Positions 8,582 through 17,182 of a stretch of 64,000 nucleotides of DNA are shown here, in pieces. A model generated the notes under the pieces. The model did not search any database and was not told where the DNA came from. It saw only the letters and a program-made list of their open reading frames with translations. Where the stretch lies: positions 16,482 through 80,481 of the forward strand of contig CAVQGZ010000011.1 of NCBI GenBank assembly GCA_963712175.1, written 5' to 3'. The translations under genes were made by a program, and so were the position numbers. This DNA comes from CAVQGZ01 sp963712175. GTDB taxonomy: Bacteria; Actinomycetota; Actinomycetes; Jiangellales; Jiangellaceae. The stretch's first letter is position 1. Each line of letters opens with the position of its first letter.

Positions 8582-10074
8582 GACGCCTCGACCGCCTCAG
8601 CCGCCGAAGCCAGCGCGCGCCCGCGTCGCTCGATCAACCGCTGGACACGACGTTGACGCATCGCCACGAGACGGTTGAAGGCCGCCACGATCTCGGCGTT
8701 GCGGCTGCCGATGTCGCCGATGACTTCGTTGGGCGCCACCACCGTCACGCAGTCCGTGACCGCACGCAGCGCCACGACACGGTCATCGCCGCGCCGGGTG
8801 TCGAGCAGCCCGACGATGTCGCCCACCGAGATGTCGCTGACCACAGCCTCGTCCATCCCGGGTTCCAGCAGGACGAGGCGTGCGGTGCCCTCGACGATGA
8901 CGAGCAGGTCGCGATCCTCCGACGCCGAGTCGAACATCAGCTCCCCGGCGCGGTACCGCACCCGCCGAGCACTCTGCGCGACTCGGTCGAGGTCGGCGTC
9001 CGGCAGCCGCTCGAGCAGCGGCGAGGTCTGCAGCGCCTGGCGCAGCTCCACCAGAGTCGGCTCGGCCGCCTTCGCCTCGGCCGCGGGGTCGTGCAGGTAG
9101 AGATCTTGTGCCGGGCTCGGCAGGGGCACGTTGTGGCGGTGCGACTGGTACCAGACAAGGGCACCGAAGTCGCCGCGCACCCTCGGCACGATGGCGTAGT
9201 CGTCGACCCACATGTGCACGTCGTAGCCCATCAGCGGATCGTCGATCGTCGTGACCAGGACCGAGGGCCCAGGCTCCGCCAGCACCCCCGGCACGGATCG
9301 TGCCGCGTCCAGCAGCATCTGCTTGGCCAACGTCGGAGGGTTGGCGAAGGCGACCTGCAGCGAGACGACGATCCGGTGACGGGGTTCCGGGGCGCTGTAG
9401 TTGACCACGCTCGCGCCGGCGAGCTCGCTGTTGGGGACGACGACCATGTCCCCGTTGCGATCGCGGATGCGCGAGGTACGCCAGTTGATGTCGACCACGA
9501 CCCCCTCGGTGTCACCGGCGCTGATCCAGTCACCGGTCTTGAAGGGCCGGTCACTGAGCAGCAGCACCCCTGAGGCGAGTCCGCTGAGCGTGTCCTGCAG
9601 GGCGAAGGACACCACGAGCGAGGTGACGCCGAGGGCCGTCAGCGCCGCAGACAGGTCAATTCCCCAGATCCCGGCGAGCACGACCGCCCCCGCGCCGAGG
9701 ATGACCGCCAACCGGGGGAAGGCCAGAACCAGGCGCGGAACCGGTCTTGTGCCCGGCGCCGATCCTCGCGAGAGGATCCCGTCACCGATGATCCGCAGCA
9801 TCTGCCAGGCGGCTACCGCGAGCGCCAGCACGAGTCCGGTGGCGACCACTTGCTGGTACCAGACACCCTCATCGACGCCGAGCACGGGGACCAACAGCAC
9901 CCATGCGGCCAAGAGCGGCAGCACCCAGTTCCGCAACGTGCGCACAGGTGCCCTCAGCGGGGACTCGGACTGCCGCAGGCGTTCCTCGAGCTCGGCGGCA
10001 CCGACGATCACGATCGGCACCAGCAGGATCACCGCAAGGCTCCAGAGCAGCTCGGGCCGAGTAAGGTCGCTCAT
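8578..10074 (-). CDS. MscS-family channel with C-terminal cyclic-nucleotide-binding domain
   Basis: The 498-residue protein has about five N-terminal membrane helices. The pore helix and beta domain of the small-conductance mechanosensitive channel family follow (FALQDTLSGLASGVLLLSDR, then RDRNGDMVVVPNSELAG). Residues 345-450 form a cNMP-binding-like domain with RAGELMFD, VGDIVGLLD and an arginine in GDDRVVALRA. The phosphate-binding glutamate of the usual GE motif is Asp here. This layout matches the bacterial cyclic-nucleotide-gated (bCNG) branch of the MscS superfamily. It overlaps both flanking receptor genes by 4 bp, so the three should be made together. Its ligand may be a nucleotide or a protein signal from the receptors. 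Confidence 0.88.
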   Translation of the reverse strand: MSDLTRPELLWSLAVILLVPIVIVGAAELEERLRQSESPLRAPVRTLRNWVLPLLAAWVLLVPVLGVDEGVWYQQVVATGLVLALAVAAWQMLRIIGDGILSRGSAPGTRPVPRLVLAFPRLAVILGAGAVVLAGIWGIDLSAALTALGVTSLVVSFALQDTLSGLASGVLLLSDRPFKTGDWISAGDTEGVVVDINWRTSRIRDRNGDMVVVPNSELAGASVVNYSAPEPRHRIVVSLQVAFANPPTLAKQMLLDAARSVPGVLAEPGPSVLVTTIDDPLMGYDVHMWVDDYAIVPRVRGDFGALVWYQSHRHNVPLPSPAQDLYLHDPAAEAKAAEPTLVELRQALQTSPLLERLPDADLDRVAQSARRVRYRAGELMFDSASEDRDLLVIVEGTARLVLLEPGMDEAVVSDISVGDIVGLLDTRRGDDRVVALRAVTDCVTVVAPNEVIGDIGSRNAEIVAAFNRLVAMRQRRVQRLIERRGRALASAAEAVEAS

Positions 10075-12266
10075 CGCACGGCCTCCGTGTCGCTCGTGGC
10101 GTCGGCCCCGTGCACGTCAGTGACGAGGGTCCACAACCGGTCGTCGCCGGACAGGGCGTCAGCCCGCCACTCGGTCAGCTCGAAGTCGTCCGGCAGGCGA
10201 GCTCGAGTCGCGGACGTGACGACGATCTCGCCTGCGCCCGCAGCCCTGGCAAGATCGTGGGCGGTGGTCACGGTCGGTCCCCAGACGTCGTAGACGAGCC
10301 GGGTTCCGCCGGACATGCCCACCGTCACTGGTCCGGTGTTGACAGCGATGGCCGTGTCCAGCTGCGCCGGCCAGGCCAGCGACGCCGCGCGCACCGCCTG
10401 GACAACCTGCTGGCTGAACGAGACCGACCGCGGCGCATGGTCGATGTACGGGCGGTCATGCCCGCACGCGGCGAAGTAGGAGTCGCCGACGACCTTGATG
10501 CGGTCCAGGCCGTGCTCGAATGCGATGTCGTCGAGCTCCCCGGTCAGATCGTCGAGCAGGCGCCGGTCCTCCGCGCCGCTGTCCTCGTGGACCAGGGCGC
10601 CGAGACCGAGGACGACAACAACCACGACAGTGGCGCTGGGTACCTCGTCGAGCTCGTCGACATCTCCACGGGCGATGCGCTGGGCCACCGAGGCGGGCAG
10701 CATCCTCTTCATCATGTCGAGCCGGTCGGCCCGTGCCCGCTGCAGGTCCAGCTGCTGTCGCCGCAGGGATGCACCCATGGCCGAGAAGCTGTCGGCCAGG
10801 CGGTGGAACTCGACCGGGCTGGGGTCGGGGATGCCGACCGGCTCGAGCTCGGATACGGAGGCCCGGGCGAGTGAGGCGCGACCCAGCCTGTCCGAGATCG
10901 TGCGCACCGGCAGCATCACGCGTTTGGACCAGGCAACGGCGATGAACGCCAGAGCGGTGACGAAGACTGCGGCCCCGACGACGAGAATCCCGCGAAAGAC
11001 GGCGATGGCGGCATCCGCCGCGCCGCTGTCGATCTCGGAGACCACGTACCACTCGACGTCGTCGGCCGGGAGTCGTTCGACGACGCTGACGACCTCGCCA
11101 CCGGTCATGCTCATGCGCTCACCCACGTCGGTATCACCGTCGAGCGCGGCGTTGATCGTGGAGTCAGCGGCAGGCTGGACGAGCACGGTCGTCTCGTTGG
11201 CGTCGATCACCGCGCGTTCGCCGTCCAGCAGGACCCCCGCCTCCTGCGAGGCGTCGAGGAATCCGTTCGGGTCAGCCAGATAGCTCTGCGGGTCCGAACG
11301 CGTCGTCCCATCGGCACCGATCATGAACAGATCGCTGCCCTCGTCGTCCGGACCTGCCGAAGCCTCGGTCACGGTCGTGAGCCGATCCGTGTACACCGCG
11401 CCGTCGTAGGTGAGGACGACCGCGCCGATGGTTCGGCCGCTCTCGACGACCGCGGCCGCGGCCGCGCCGATCGGCACGCCGGGCGCACCGTTGTAGAAGG
11501 CGAGATCGGTGACGACCGGATCGGGGCTGTTGGCGACCGCGTCCGCCGCTCGTCCGACCACGGACCCGCGGTAGGGACCGACAGCGAGGCTCGTCCCCAG
11601 ATCAGGGCCCTTGGCAGCGCTGTACACGATCCGTTCGCTGGCTGCATCGACGAGGTAGATGTCGACCAGGTTCGCCTCGCGCACAGCGTTTCGGTAGGCC
11701 GGGTGGAATCGTGCGTGCACGCTCGTCCACTCACTACCGTCTGCGGCGTCGTCGAGGAGCACGGGACTGCTGACCGGTGCGTCGGACAACGCGTAGGCCT
11801 CCTGCAAGTACACGGCAGCCGGGTCCTCCGAGACGACGTCACGCAGCACAACCGGGGCGCCCGCGTCGCGCAGCGGCTGCAGGTATCGCTCGTCGTAGGC
11901 GACCAGGAGGCGGTCGAGCTGCGGTCGGACGTCAGCCGCCGACAGCGACGACAGGTCGTCGAGAGCGGCGGTGAACCCCTCGATCGCCTCGGCGGCCTGC
12001 GCGCTGGTGGCGAGCTGTTCGGCAAGGCGCTCGTAGAACCTCAGCTGGGCAGCGGCCTCGTACGACCCGGACGAGCCCAGCGAGTCCAGCGCGTCCTCGA
12101 ACGCCACCCTGCCCTGCTGATTACCGGCGTTGAGCCCCACCAGGGTCGCTGCCACCATCGAGACGAACCCGACGACCAGCACCGTGGCAGCCAGACGCGT
12201 CGCCAGAGACAGGCCCCGGCGGCGCCGAGGCGTCTCGGTGCGGGAGTCTCGGGTGCTCAGGGCCAC
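10071..12266 (-). CDS. Membrane receptor with Cache-like sensor, HAMP and degenerate class III cyclase domain (copy A)
   Basis: The 731-residue protein is a paralogue of the gene at 6392-8581. It has a membrane helix at about 20-46, an extracytoplasmic sensor, a second helix at about 422-447, a HAMP domain and a cyclase-like domain from about 525. The domain entry LPASVAQRIARGDVDELDE is typical of class III cyclases, but the FADI metal site reads VVVVVLGLG (first Asp lost). RIKVVGDSYFAACG keeps the second Asp, and YDVWGPTVTTAHDLAR has lost the Asn and Arg of the active site. The GTG at 12266 gives the same length as copy B. This is the first gene of the operon, divergent from the gene at 12365. 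Confidence 0.78.
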   Translation of the reverse strand: MALSTRDSRTETPRRRRGLSLATRLAATVLVVGFVSMVAATLVGLNAGNQQGRVAFEDALDSLGSSGSYEAAAQLRFYERLAEQLATSAQAAEAIEGFTAALDDLSSLSAADVRPQLDRLLVAYDERYLQPLRDAGAPVVLRDVVSEDPAAVYLQEAYALSDAPVSSPVLLDDAADGSEWTSVHARFHPAYRNAVREANLVDIYLVDAASERIVYSAAKGPDLGTSLAVGPYRGSVVGRAADAVANSPDPVVTDLAFYNGAPGVPIGAAAAAVVESGRTIGAVVLTYDGAVYTDRLTTVTEASAGPDDEGSDLFMIGADGTTRSDPQSYLADPNGFLDASQEAGVLLDGERAVIDANETTVLVQPAADSTINAALDGDTDVGERMSMTGGEVVSVVERLPADDVEWYVVSEIDSGAADAAIAVFRGILVVGAAVFVTALAFIAVAWSKRVMLPVRTISDRLGRASLARASVSELEPVGIPDPSPVEFHRLADSFSAMGASLRRQQLDLQRARADRLDMMKRMLPASVAQRIARGDVDELDEVPSATVVVVVVLGLGALVHEDSGAEDRRLLDDLTGELDDIAFEHGLDRIKVVGDSYFAACGHDRPYIDHAPRSVSFSQQVVQAVRAASLAWPAQLDTAIAVNTGPVTVGMSGGTRLVYDVWGPTVTTAHDLARAAGAGEIVVTSATRARLPDDFELTEWRADALSGDDRLWTLVTDVHGADATSDTEAVR

Positions 12267-12364
12267 GAGGTACGAGACTAGCCAGCAAGTGACGGCCCCG
12301 TCGCTTCTGACCCATCGCCACGGGTCGGGCACCGACGACCCGCAGGCGCCCGTATCGTGGCGGT

Positions 12365-14233
12365 ATGCCCACGGCTTCCCCGACCCACCTCGCCCATGCG
12401 GGCGGCCACCGACACCAGCGCGGAGCGACCTCGGCCGGGGCCATCGTTGCCGCGGTCGTCGCGGCAGCCCTGGTCGCGGTGGGTATCTTCCTGTTCGTCG
12501 GTAGTGACGACGGTGCCGGTCCAGGCGATCCCGGCACGACAGCTCCACCTCCAGACCGCGACGAGTGCACCCAGATTGTGATCGCAGCCTCGCCCGAGAA
12601 GGCCGGAGTGCTGAGCGTCAACGTGGACGCCTACAACGCCGCAGACCCGCAGGTCGACGGTACGTGCGTCTATGCGCAGGTGCTTCGCGTTGGCTCCGGG
12701 ACCGCAGCGGCTGCACTGGCCCGCGGCTGGGACGAGGAGGTCGACGGCCCGGTTCCCACGGTGTGGAGCCCCGCCGCCTCCGCTTGGGGCGAGATTGCGG
12801 CTGTCCGCGCCCAGGAGCTCGACAACCCCGACATCTTCCCCGATGACGGACCGTCCATCGCGACGTCTCCGCTGGTAGTAGCCATGCCTCAGCCCATGGC
12901 CGAGGCTCTGGGGTGGCCTACCGAGCAGATCGGGTGGTCCGATCTCATCGAGCTGAGTCAGAGCCCCGAGGGGTGGGGCTCGGCCGGCCATCCGGAGTGG
13001 GGCGCGTTCCGCCTGGGCAAGACCAACCCCAACTTCTCCACGAGCGGTCTGAACGCGACCATCGGCACGTACTTCGCCGCCACCGGAACGGCCTCCGACC
13101 TCACAGTGGCCGACGTCGAGGCAGACGCGACCTCGACCTACGTGCAGTCCGTCGAGGGATCGGTCGTCCACTACGGCGACACGACCCTGACCTTTCTCTC
13201 CAACCTGCTGCGCGCCGATCGCGAGGGGCGCGCCCTCAGCTACGTCTCGGCTGTGACGGTCGAGGAGAAGTCCGTCCTCGACTACAACGCCGGCAACCCG
13301 GCGGCCGACCCGGCGGTCACCGACGCCGAACCCCCCTCGGTGCCGCTGGTGGCCATCTACCCGAGCGAGGGGACGCTGGTGTCGGACAACCCCTGGTTCG
13401 TCCTCGAGGCCGTCTGGGTGGACGATGCCCAGCGGAGCGCTGCGGCGGACCTGCTGACGTACCTGCGCGCAGATGAGGCACAGCAACGGTTCGCCGTCGA
13501 CGGGTTCCGCGCGGCCGACGGCACCCCCGGCGCCCGGATCACTCAGGACGACGGGCTGCTGCCGGACGAGCCATCGGCAGTGCTGAGCCCTCCCAGCGGC
13601 GAGGTGCTCGACGCGGTTCTGCGCTCGTGGGAGGAGAACCGCAAGCCCGCTCGCGTTCTCATGGTGCTGGACGTCTCGGGGTCGATGGGCAGTCGTGTGG
13701 AGGGCAGCGGGCTGTCCCGCCTCCAGCTGGCCCAGACGGCGACGCTGTCCGCGCTGGACGGGTTCGCGACCCAGGACGAGGTCGGTCTCTGGATCTTCTC
13801 CTCCGAGCAGGGGCAGAACAGTGACCTCCCCTACACCATGCTGGTCGAGGTGGCCGTCGCCGATGAGTCGCTGCCCCAGATCGGGTCCGTCGTCCCCAAC
13901 CTCATCCCGAACGGTGGCACGGCGCTCTTCGCCACCACCAAGGCAGCCCACTCGGCACTGGAGTCCGACGCCAGCGACGACCGCATCGACGCAGTCGTGC
14001 TGCTCACGGACGGAGTCAACGAGCACCCCGACAACGACCTCGGCGCCGTGCTCGACCAGCTCCAGACCGAACCGGGCGAACCGAGCGTCCGCGTCTTCAC
14101 GATCGGGTACGGCGAGGACGCAGACCAGGAAACCTTGCAGGCCATCGCCGAGGCATCCGACGCATCCAGCTACAACGCCTCTGACCCGCTTGCCATCGAC
14201 CAGGTGATGATCGAGGTCATCAGCAACTTCTGA
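12365..14233 (+). CDS. Membrane-anchored solute-binding / von Willebrand factor A fusion protein
   Basis: The 622-residue protein has a cytoplasmic tail, one membrane helix at about 25-45 and then an extracytoplasmic part. Residues about 65-380 resemble a type 2 extracellular solute-binding protein, and about 430-620 are a VWA domain with the metal-binding MIDAS motif D436-V-S-G-S (LDVSGSMGS) and a later LLTDGVNE. VWA domains mediate protein contacts through a bound divalent metal. The fusion suggests a surface sensor or adhesin, not a nutrient-import subunit, since no ABC transporter lies nearby. The coiled-coil membrane protein 39 nt downstream is its likely partner. No strong SD is seen. 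Confidence 0.8.
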   Translation: MPTASPTHLAHAGGHRHQRGATSAGAIVAAVVAAALVAVGIFLFVGSDDGAGPGDPGTTAPPPDRDECTQIVIAASPEKAGVLSVNVDAYNAADPQVDGTCVYAQVLRVGSGTAAAALARGWDEEVDGPVPTVWSPAASAWGEIAAVRAQELDNPDIFPDDGPSIATSPLVVAMPQPMAEALGWPTEQIGWSDLIELSQSPEGWGSAGHPEWGAFRLGKTNPNFSTSGLNATIGTYFAATGTASDLTVADVEADATSTYVQSVEGSVVHYGDTTLTFLSNLLRADREGRALSYVSAVTVEEKSVLDYNAGNPAADPAVTDAEPPSVPLVAIYPSEGTLVSDNPWFVLEAVWVDDAQRSAAADLLTYLRADEAQQRFAVDGFRAADGTPGARITQDDGLLPDEPSAVLSPPSGEVLDAVLRSWEENRKPARVLMVLDVSGSMGSRVEGSGLSRLQLAQTATLSALDGFATQDEVGLWIFSSEQGQNSDLPYTMLVEVAVADESLPQIGSVVPNLIPNGGTALFATTKAAHSALESDASDDRIDAVVLLTDGVNEHPDNDLGAVLDQLQTEPGEPSVRVFTIGYGEDADQETLQAIAEASDASSYNASDPLAIDQVMIEVISNF

Positions 14234-14272
14234 CCCGCGTCGCAGCGGTATCCGACTGCGTAGGCTGGTGCC

Positions 14273-15067
14273 ATGCGCTGGCAGATCCTCGCCGCCCTCA
14301 CCAATGGGTGGCTGTGGCTGCTTGCCGTCCTGTCGGTCGCGGTGCTCGTCGTCTCGTCGGCTCCGCTGTGGTTCACCCTGATGACGGGGGCCGCGGTGCT
14401 GCTTGGGGGGGCCGGCGTGCAGGGGGCCGTCGAGTGGAACAAGGAGAAGCAACGCCGGCTCGGCCCCGATCAGCGGCGAACCGCGCTACCAGAATCGCCA
14501 GGCGTCGCCGACCCCGACGCCCAAGCCGTCATCCAGCGCGTTCGGACCGCCGCGGCCAGGGTGCGGCGCATCCGCGAGGACGACCTCGAGGCGCCCGCCG
14601 ACGTGCTGGTGAGCACCGAGGTGGCCGCCGACGGCGCCGTCGACGCCATGGACGAGCTGGGGCGACAGGTCGACCGGGTCAACCGCGCCATGACATCGAT
14701 CGACCCGCGTGCTGTTCGAGCCGAGCTGTCCCGCGTCGAGGCTCAGGTGGCCCAGGACAAGCAGGCATCGGCCGAGCTCACCGAGCAGCGCCGCGCCATC
14801 ACGGAATCGCTGCGTGCCCAGCTGTCTGCCTACGACAGGCTGAGTCGACAGCGTGTGCTGGTGCTGACCCGCATGCAGTCGGCCGCGGTCAGCCTCGAGG
14901 GACTCGCGGTACGTCTCGGCGAGATCTGTGCGCTGTACTCCGCCCGGCACGACGACACTGTGACGACGGGTGACCTTCGGTCCGTCGCATCGGAGATGGA
15001 CACGCTGCGGGTGGATCTCGTCGAGGCGAACGCGTCGCTGCGTCAGTCGTTGCGAAGCCTCGGTTGA
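14273..15067 (+). CDS. Coiled-coil membrane protein, function unknown
   Basis: The 264-residue protein has two N-terminal membrane helices (about 5-25 and 30-50), then a long charged helical region with heptad-like spacing from about residue 75 to the end, for example VEAQVAQDKQASAELTEQRR. I do not recognise a named family. It lies 39 nt behind the solute-binding/VWA gene in the same direction, so the two are probably an operon. The cytoplasmic coiled coil could relay a signal or scaffold the VWA protein. That is inferred from position only. Confidence 0.7.
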   Translation: MRWQILAALTNGWLWLLAVLSVAVLVVSSAPLWFTLMTGAAVLLGGAGVQGAVEWNKEKQRRLGPDQRRTALPESPGVADPDAQAVIQRVRTAAARVRRIREDDLEAPADVLVSTEVAADGAVDAMDELGRQVDRVNRAMTSIDPRAVRAELSRVEAQVAQDKQASAELTEQRRAITESLRAQLSAYDRLSRQRVLVLTRMQSAAVSLEGLAVRLGEICALYSARHDDTVTTGDLRSVASEMDTLRVDLVEANASLRQSLRSLG

Positions 15068-15238
15068 GCAGGCAGCAGCGCGCCCGCCGACATGCCGGAT
15101 CTGCAAGGAAGCAGTCAGCAGGGGGCGTCCGGCCCTGGCGCGGCAGCAGAAGCGGCGGGTAGAGGAGTAGGTGGTTCGGTCAGCCGTTGGCCTCCCTGGA
15201 CACGTCCGGGCGACGGCTCGCGAGGAGGAGGGTGCGAC

Positions 15239-16369
15239 ATGCCGGTCCCGATCAAGTGGGCAGACCACGAGCGAACTGTCCGCCAGCTCGCGAGGGCAGC
15301 ACTGGATGCGGCGTCGCTGCCCCCGCCACACCTGCTCACGTCCGTCTTCGGTGGCCCGAGGTCGGTGCTGCCCCCGTACGACCCGCCCTCGGAGTACCGG
15401 CACGTCGTGTACGGCGGCCCGGTGCGCGCGGCGCGCTACCTGCTCGAGGTCGGCACACCCTCGCTGCCGGTCCCCACCCCCGCCTGGGCGCCCAATGGCC
15501 TTGACTTCCTCTTCTGGCATCCGTCGACGATCGAGCGGATGGGTGACCGCTACGGGCATCCCGCCTCGCATCCCCACGAGTCCTGGTTCTTCATCAACGG
15601 GATCATGACCAGCGAGGAGCTGGCCCGCGTCAATGCCCGGCTCCTCGCCGACGTGTTCGCCCGACCCATCACCGTCGTCCACAACGCGACGTCTGGTCTC
15701 GCCGTCGACCTTGCCGAGTGCGTGCTGGGAAAGGCCTACTTCGCCACCACGGAGGCAGCCAAGACCGCGCTTCCTGCCATCCACGCGGCTCTGACCGATC
15801 CCCACATCCACCGGGTGGTCGTCCTCGCGCATTCGCAAGGCACCATCATCGCCGCCAACGTCCTGGAGCGGCTCACCCAGCTGTACCGAGGCGAGGTCCC
15901 GCCACCAGGATCCTCAAGGTACGGGCTGAGCCTGCTCACCCGCGACCAGATGGCCAAGCTGGAGATCTACGCCTTCGCCAACTGTGCCACCCGTATGCAG
16001 TACGTCGGTCCTGACGAGTGCATGCCGTGGATCGAGTCCTTCGGCAACGAGCGCGACGTCGTGGCCCGGCTGGGCATGCTTGCTCCGGACAAGGTGGGCA
16101 CCGGCGTGGTCATCGACGGGCCGGTCTACCAGCAACCTGGGTCGGCAGGTCACCTGCTCAACGAGCACTACTTGCGACCCATCGTCGTCGGTCAGGTCCG
16201 CGGGCAGCGCCACGGCGGAGGGGGAGGCCCACACCCCTTCGAGCTGATGGACAACGGTGGCGCTCCCGTCGCAGCACGCGACCAACCGAGGTTGTTCGCC
16301 TACATCAATGGTGGGACGCCGGTCGAGTCGGGCACCCGTCGGGAGACCTCCGGCGTCACGGCAGCGTAG
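15239..16369 (+). CDS. Alpha/beta hydrolase-like protein
   Basis: The 376-residue protein carries the nucleophile elbow AHSQGT (S199) after a hydrophobic strand (HRVVVLAHSQG), as in DUF676/PGAP1-like lipases and esterases. ESWFFINGIM near residue 120 corresponds to the oxyanion strand. There is no signal peptide. The ATG at 15239 is preceded by a strong GGAGGAGGG SD, and the frame further upstream is non-coding in appearance. The substrate is unknown. A PHP phosphatase follows 69 nt later on the same strand. Confidence 0.7.
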   Translation: MPVPIKWADHERTVRQLARAALDAASLPPPHLLTSVFGGPRSVLPPYDPPSEYRHVVYGGPVRAARYLLEVGTPSLPVPTPAWAPNGLDFLFWHPSTIERMGDRYGHPASHPHESWFFINGIMTSEELARVNARLLADVFARPITVVHNATSGLAVDLAECVLGKAYFATTEAAKTALPAIHAALTDPHIHRVVVLAHSQGTIIAANVLERLTQLYRGEVPPPGSSRYGLSLLTRDQMAKLEIYAFANCATRMQYVGPDECMPWIESFGNERDVVARLGMLAPDKVGTGVVIDGPVYQQPGSAGHLLNEHYLRPIVVGQVRGQRHGGGGGPHPFELMDNGGAPVAARDQPRLFAYINGGTPVESGTRRETSGVTAA

Positions 16370-16438
16370 CTCCGGGGACGTAGGGCCCTTGCCGTCCGCC
16401 GTCCCGGGGCACCAGCCTGGTACGCGGGAGGTGGCCTC

Positions 16439-17182
16439 GTGATCGATCTGCACTGCCACCTGCTGCCAGGACTCGACGACGGGGCCGCCGACCTGGCCGA
16501 CGCGGTCGCCATGGGACGGCAGGCCGCCGCCTCCGATGTCAGCCACATCTGTGCGACGCCGCACATCCGGCACGACCACGACGTGAAGATCTACGAGCTG
16601 CCTGACCGAGTCGCCCTCGTCGGCGACGCACTGGCCGCCGACGGCTGCTCTGTGCAGGTGCTGCCGGGAGGAGAGGTCGCCGAGACGATCGTCGAGCATC
16701 TGACCGACGACGAGCTGCACGCGGTGTCGCTCGGTGCGACTGGGCACTGGATCCTCCTCGAGCCCGCAGCGGGGCCGCTCACCGACAGCCTGGACGCGAC
16801 AGTGCGCCGGCTCGAGCGGCGTGGGTTTCGCAGCCTCATCGCTCACCCCGAGCGCCACCTGAGCCACGACCTCATCGACCGGCTCATCACCCTGGTGAGC
16901 GACGGGGCGCTGGTACAGGTGACGGCTGCGACGCTGGCCGAGCACCCGGCGTCGGTCGGCATGCGCATGCTCGCCGAGGCCGGCGTCGTCCATGTCCTCG
17001 GCAGCGACGCACACTCCTCGCGAGCCGGGCGCTCGATCGACCTGTCCATGGGGCTGGCTGCACTCGCGGAGATCCCGGCCATGCGAGCCCACCTGGAGTG
17101 GATCGCCCACGAGGCGCCGGCCGCGATCGTCGCCGGTCAGGATGTCGCGGCGCCGTTCACATCGGGACGCTCCGTCGGCTGA
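16439..17182 (+). CDS. PHP-domain phosphatase, CpsB/YwqE type
   Basis: The 247-residue protein begins IDLHCHLLPGLDDGAAD, the metal-binding motif of the PHP-type protein-tyrosine phosphatases CpsB/YwqE, followed by ICATPHIRHDH and SLIAHPERH, and ends with VLGSDAHSSRAGR, completing the metal ligands. These enzymes dephosphorylate tyrosine kinases that govern polysaccharide export, but no capsule genes lie in this window. It starts with GTG after GGGAGGTGG. Its 3' end runs 26 bp into the 3' end of the convergent kinase gene. Confidence 0.85.
   Translation: MIDLHCHLLPGLDDGAADLADAVAMGRQAAASDVSHICATPHIRHDHDVKIYELPDRVALVGDALAADGCSVQVLPGGEVAETIVEHLTDDELHAVSLGATGHWILLEPAAGPLTDSLDATVRRLERRGFRSLIAHPERHLSHDLIDRLITLVSDGALVQVTAATLAEHPASVGMRMLAEAGVVHVLGSDAHSSRAGRSIDLSMGLAALAEIPAMRAHLEWIAHEAPAAIVAGQDVAAPFTSGRSVG

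Noticed and set aside
6392..12266. Annotating the two receptors as active adenylate or guanylate cyclases
   Set aside because: The first metal Asp and the late Asn/Arg are missing in both copies, so an active enzyme is not supported.
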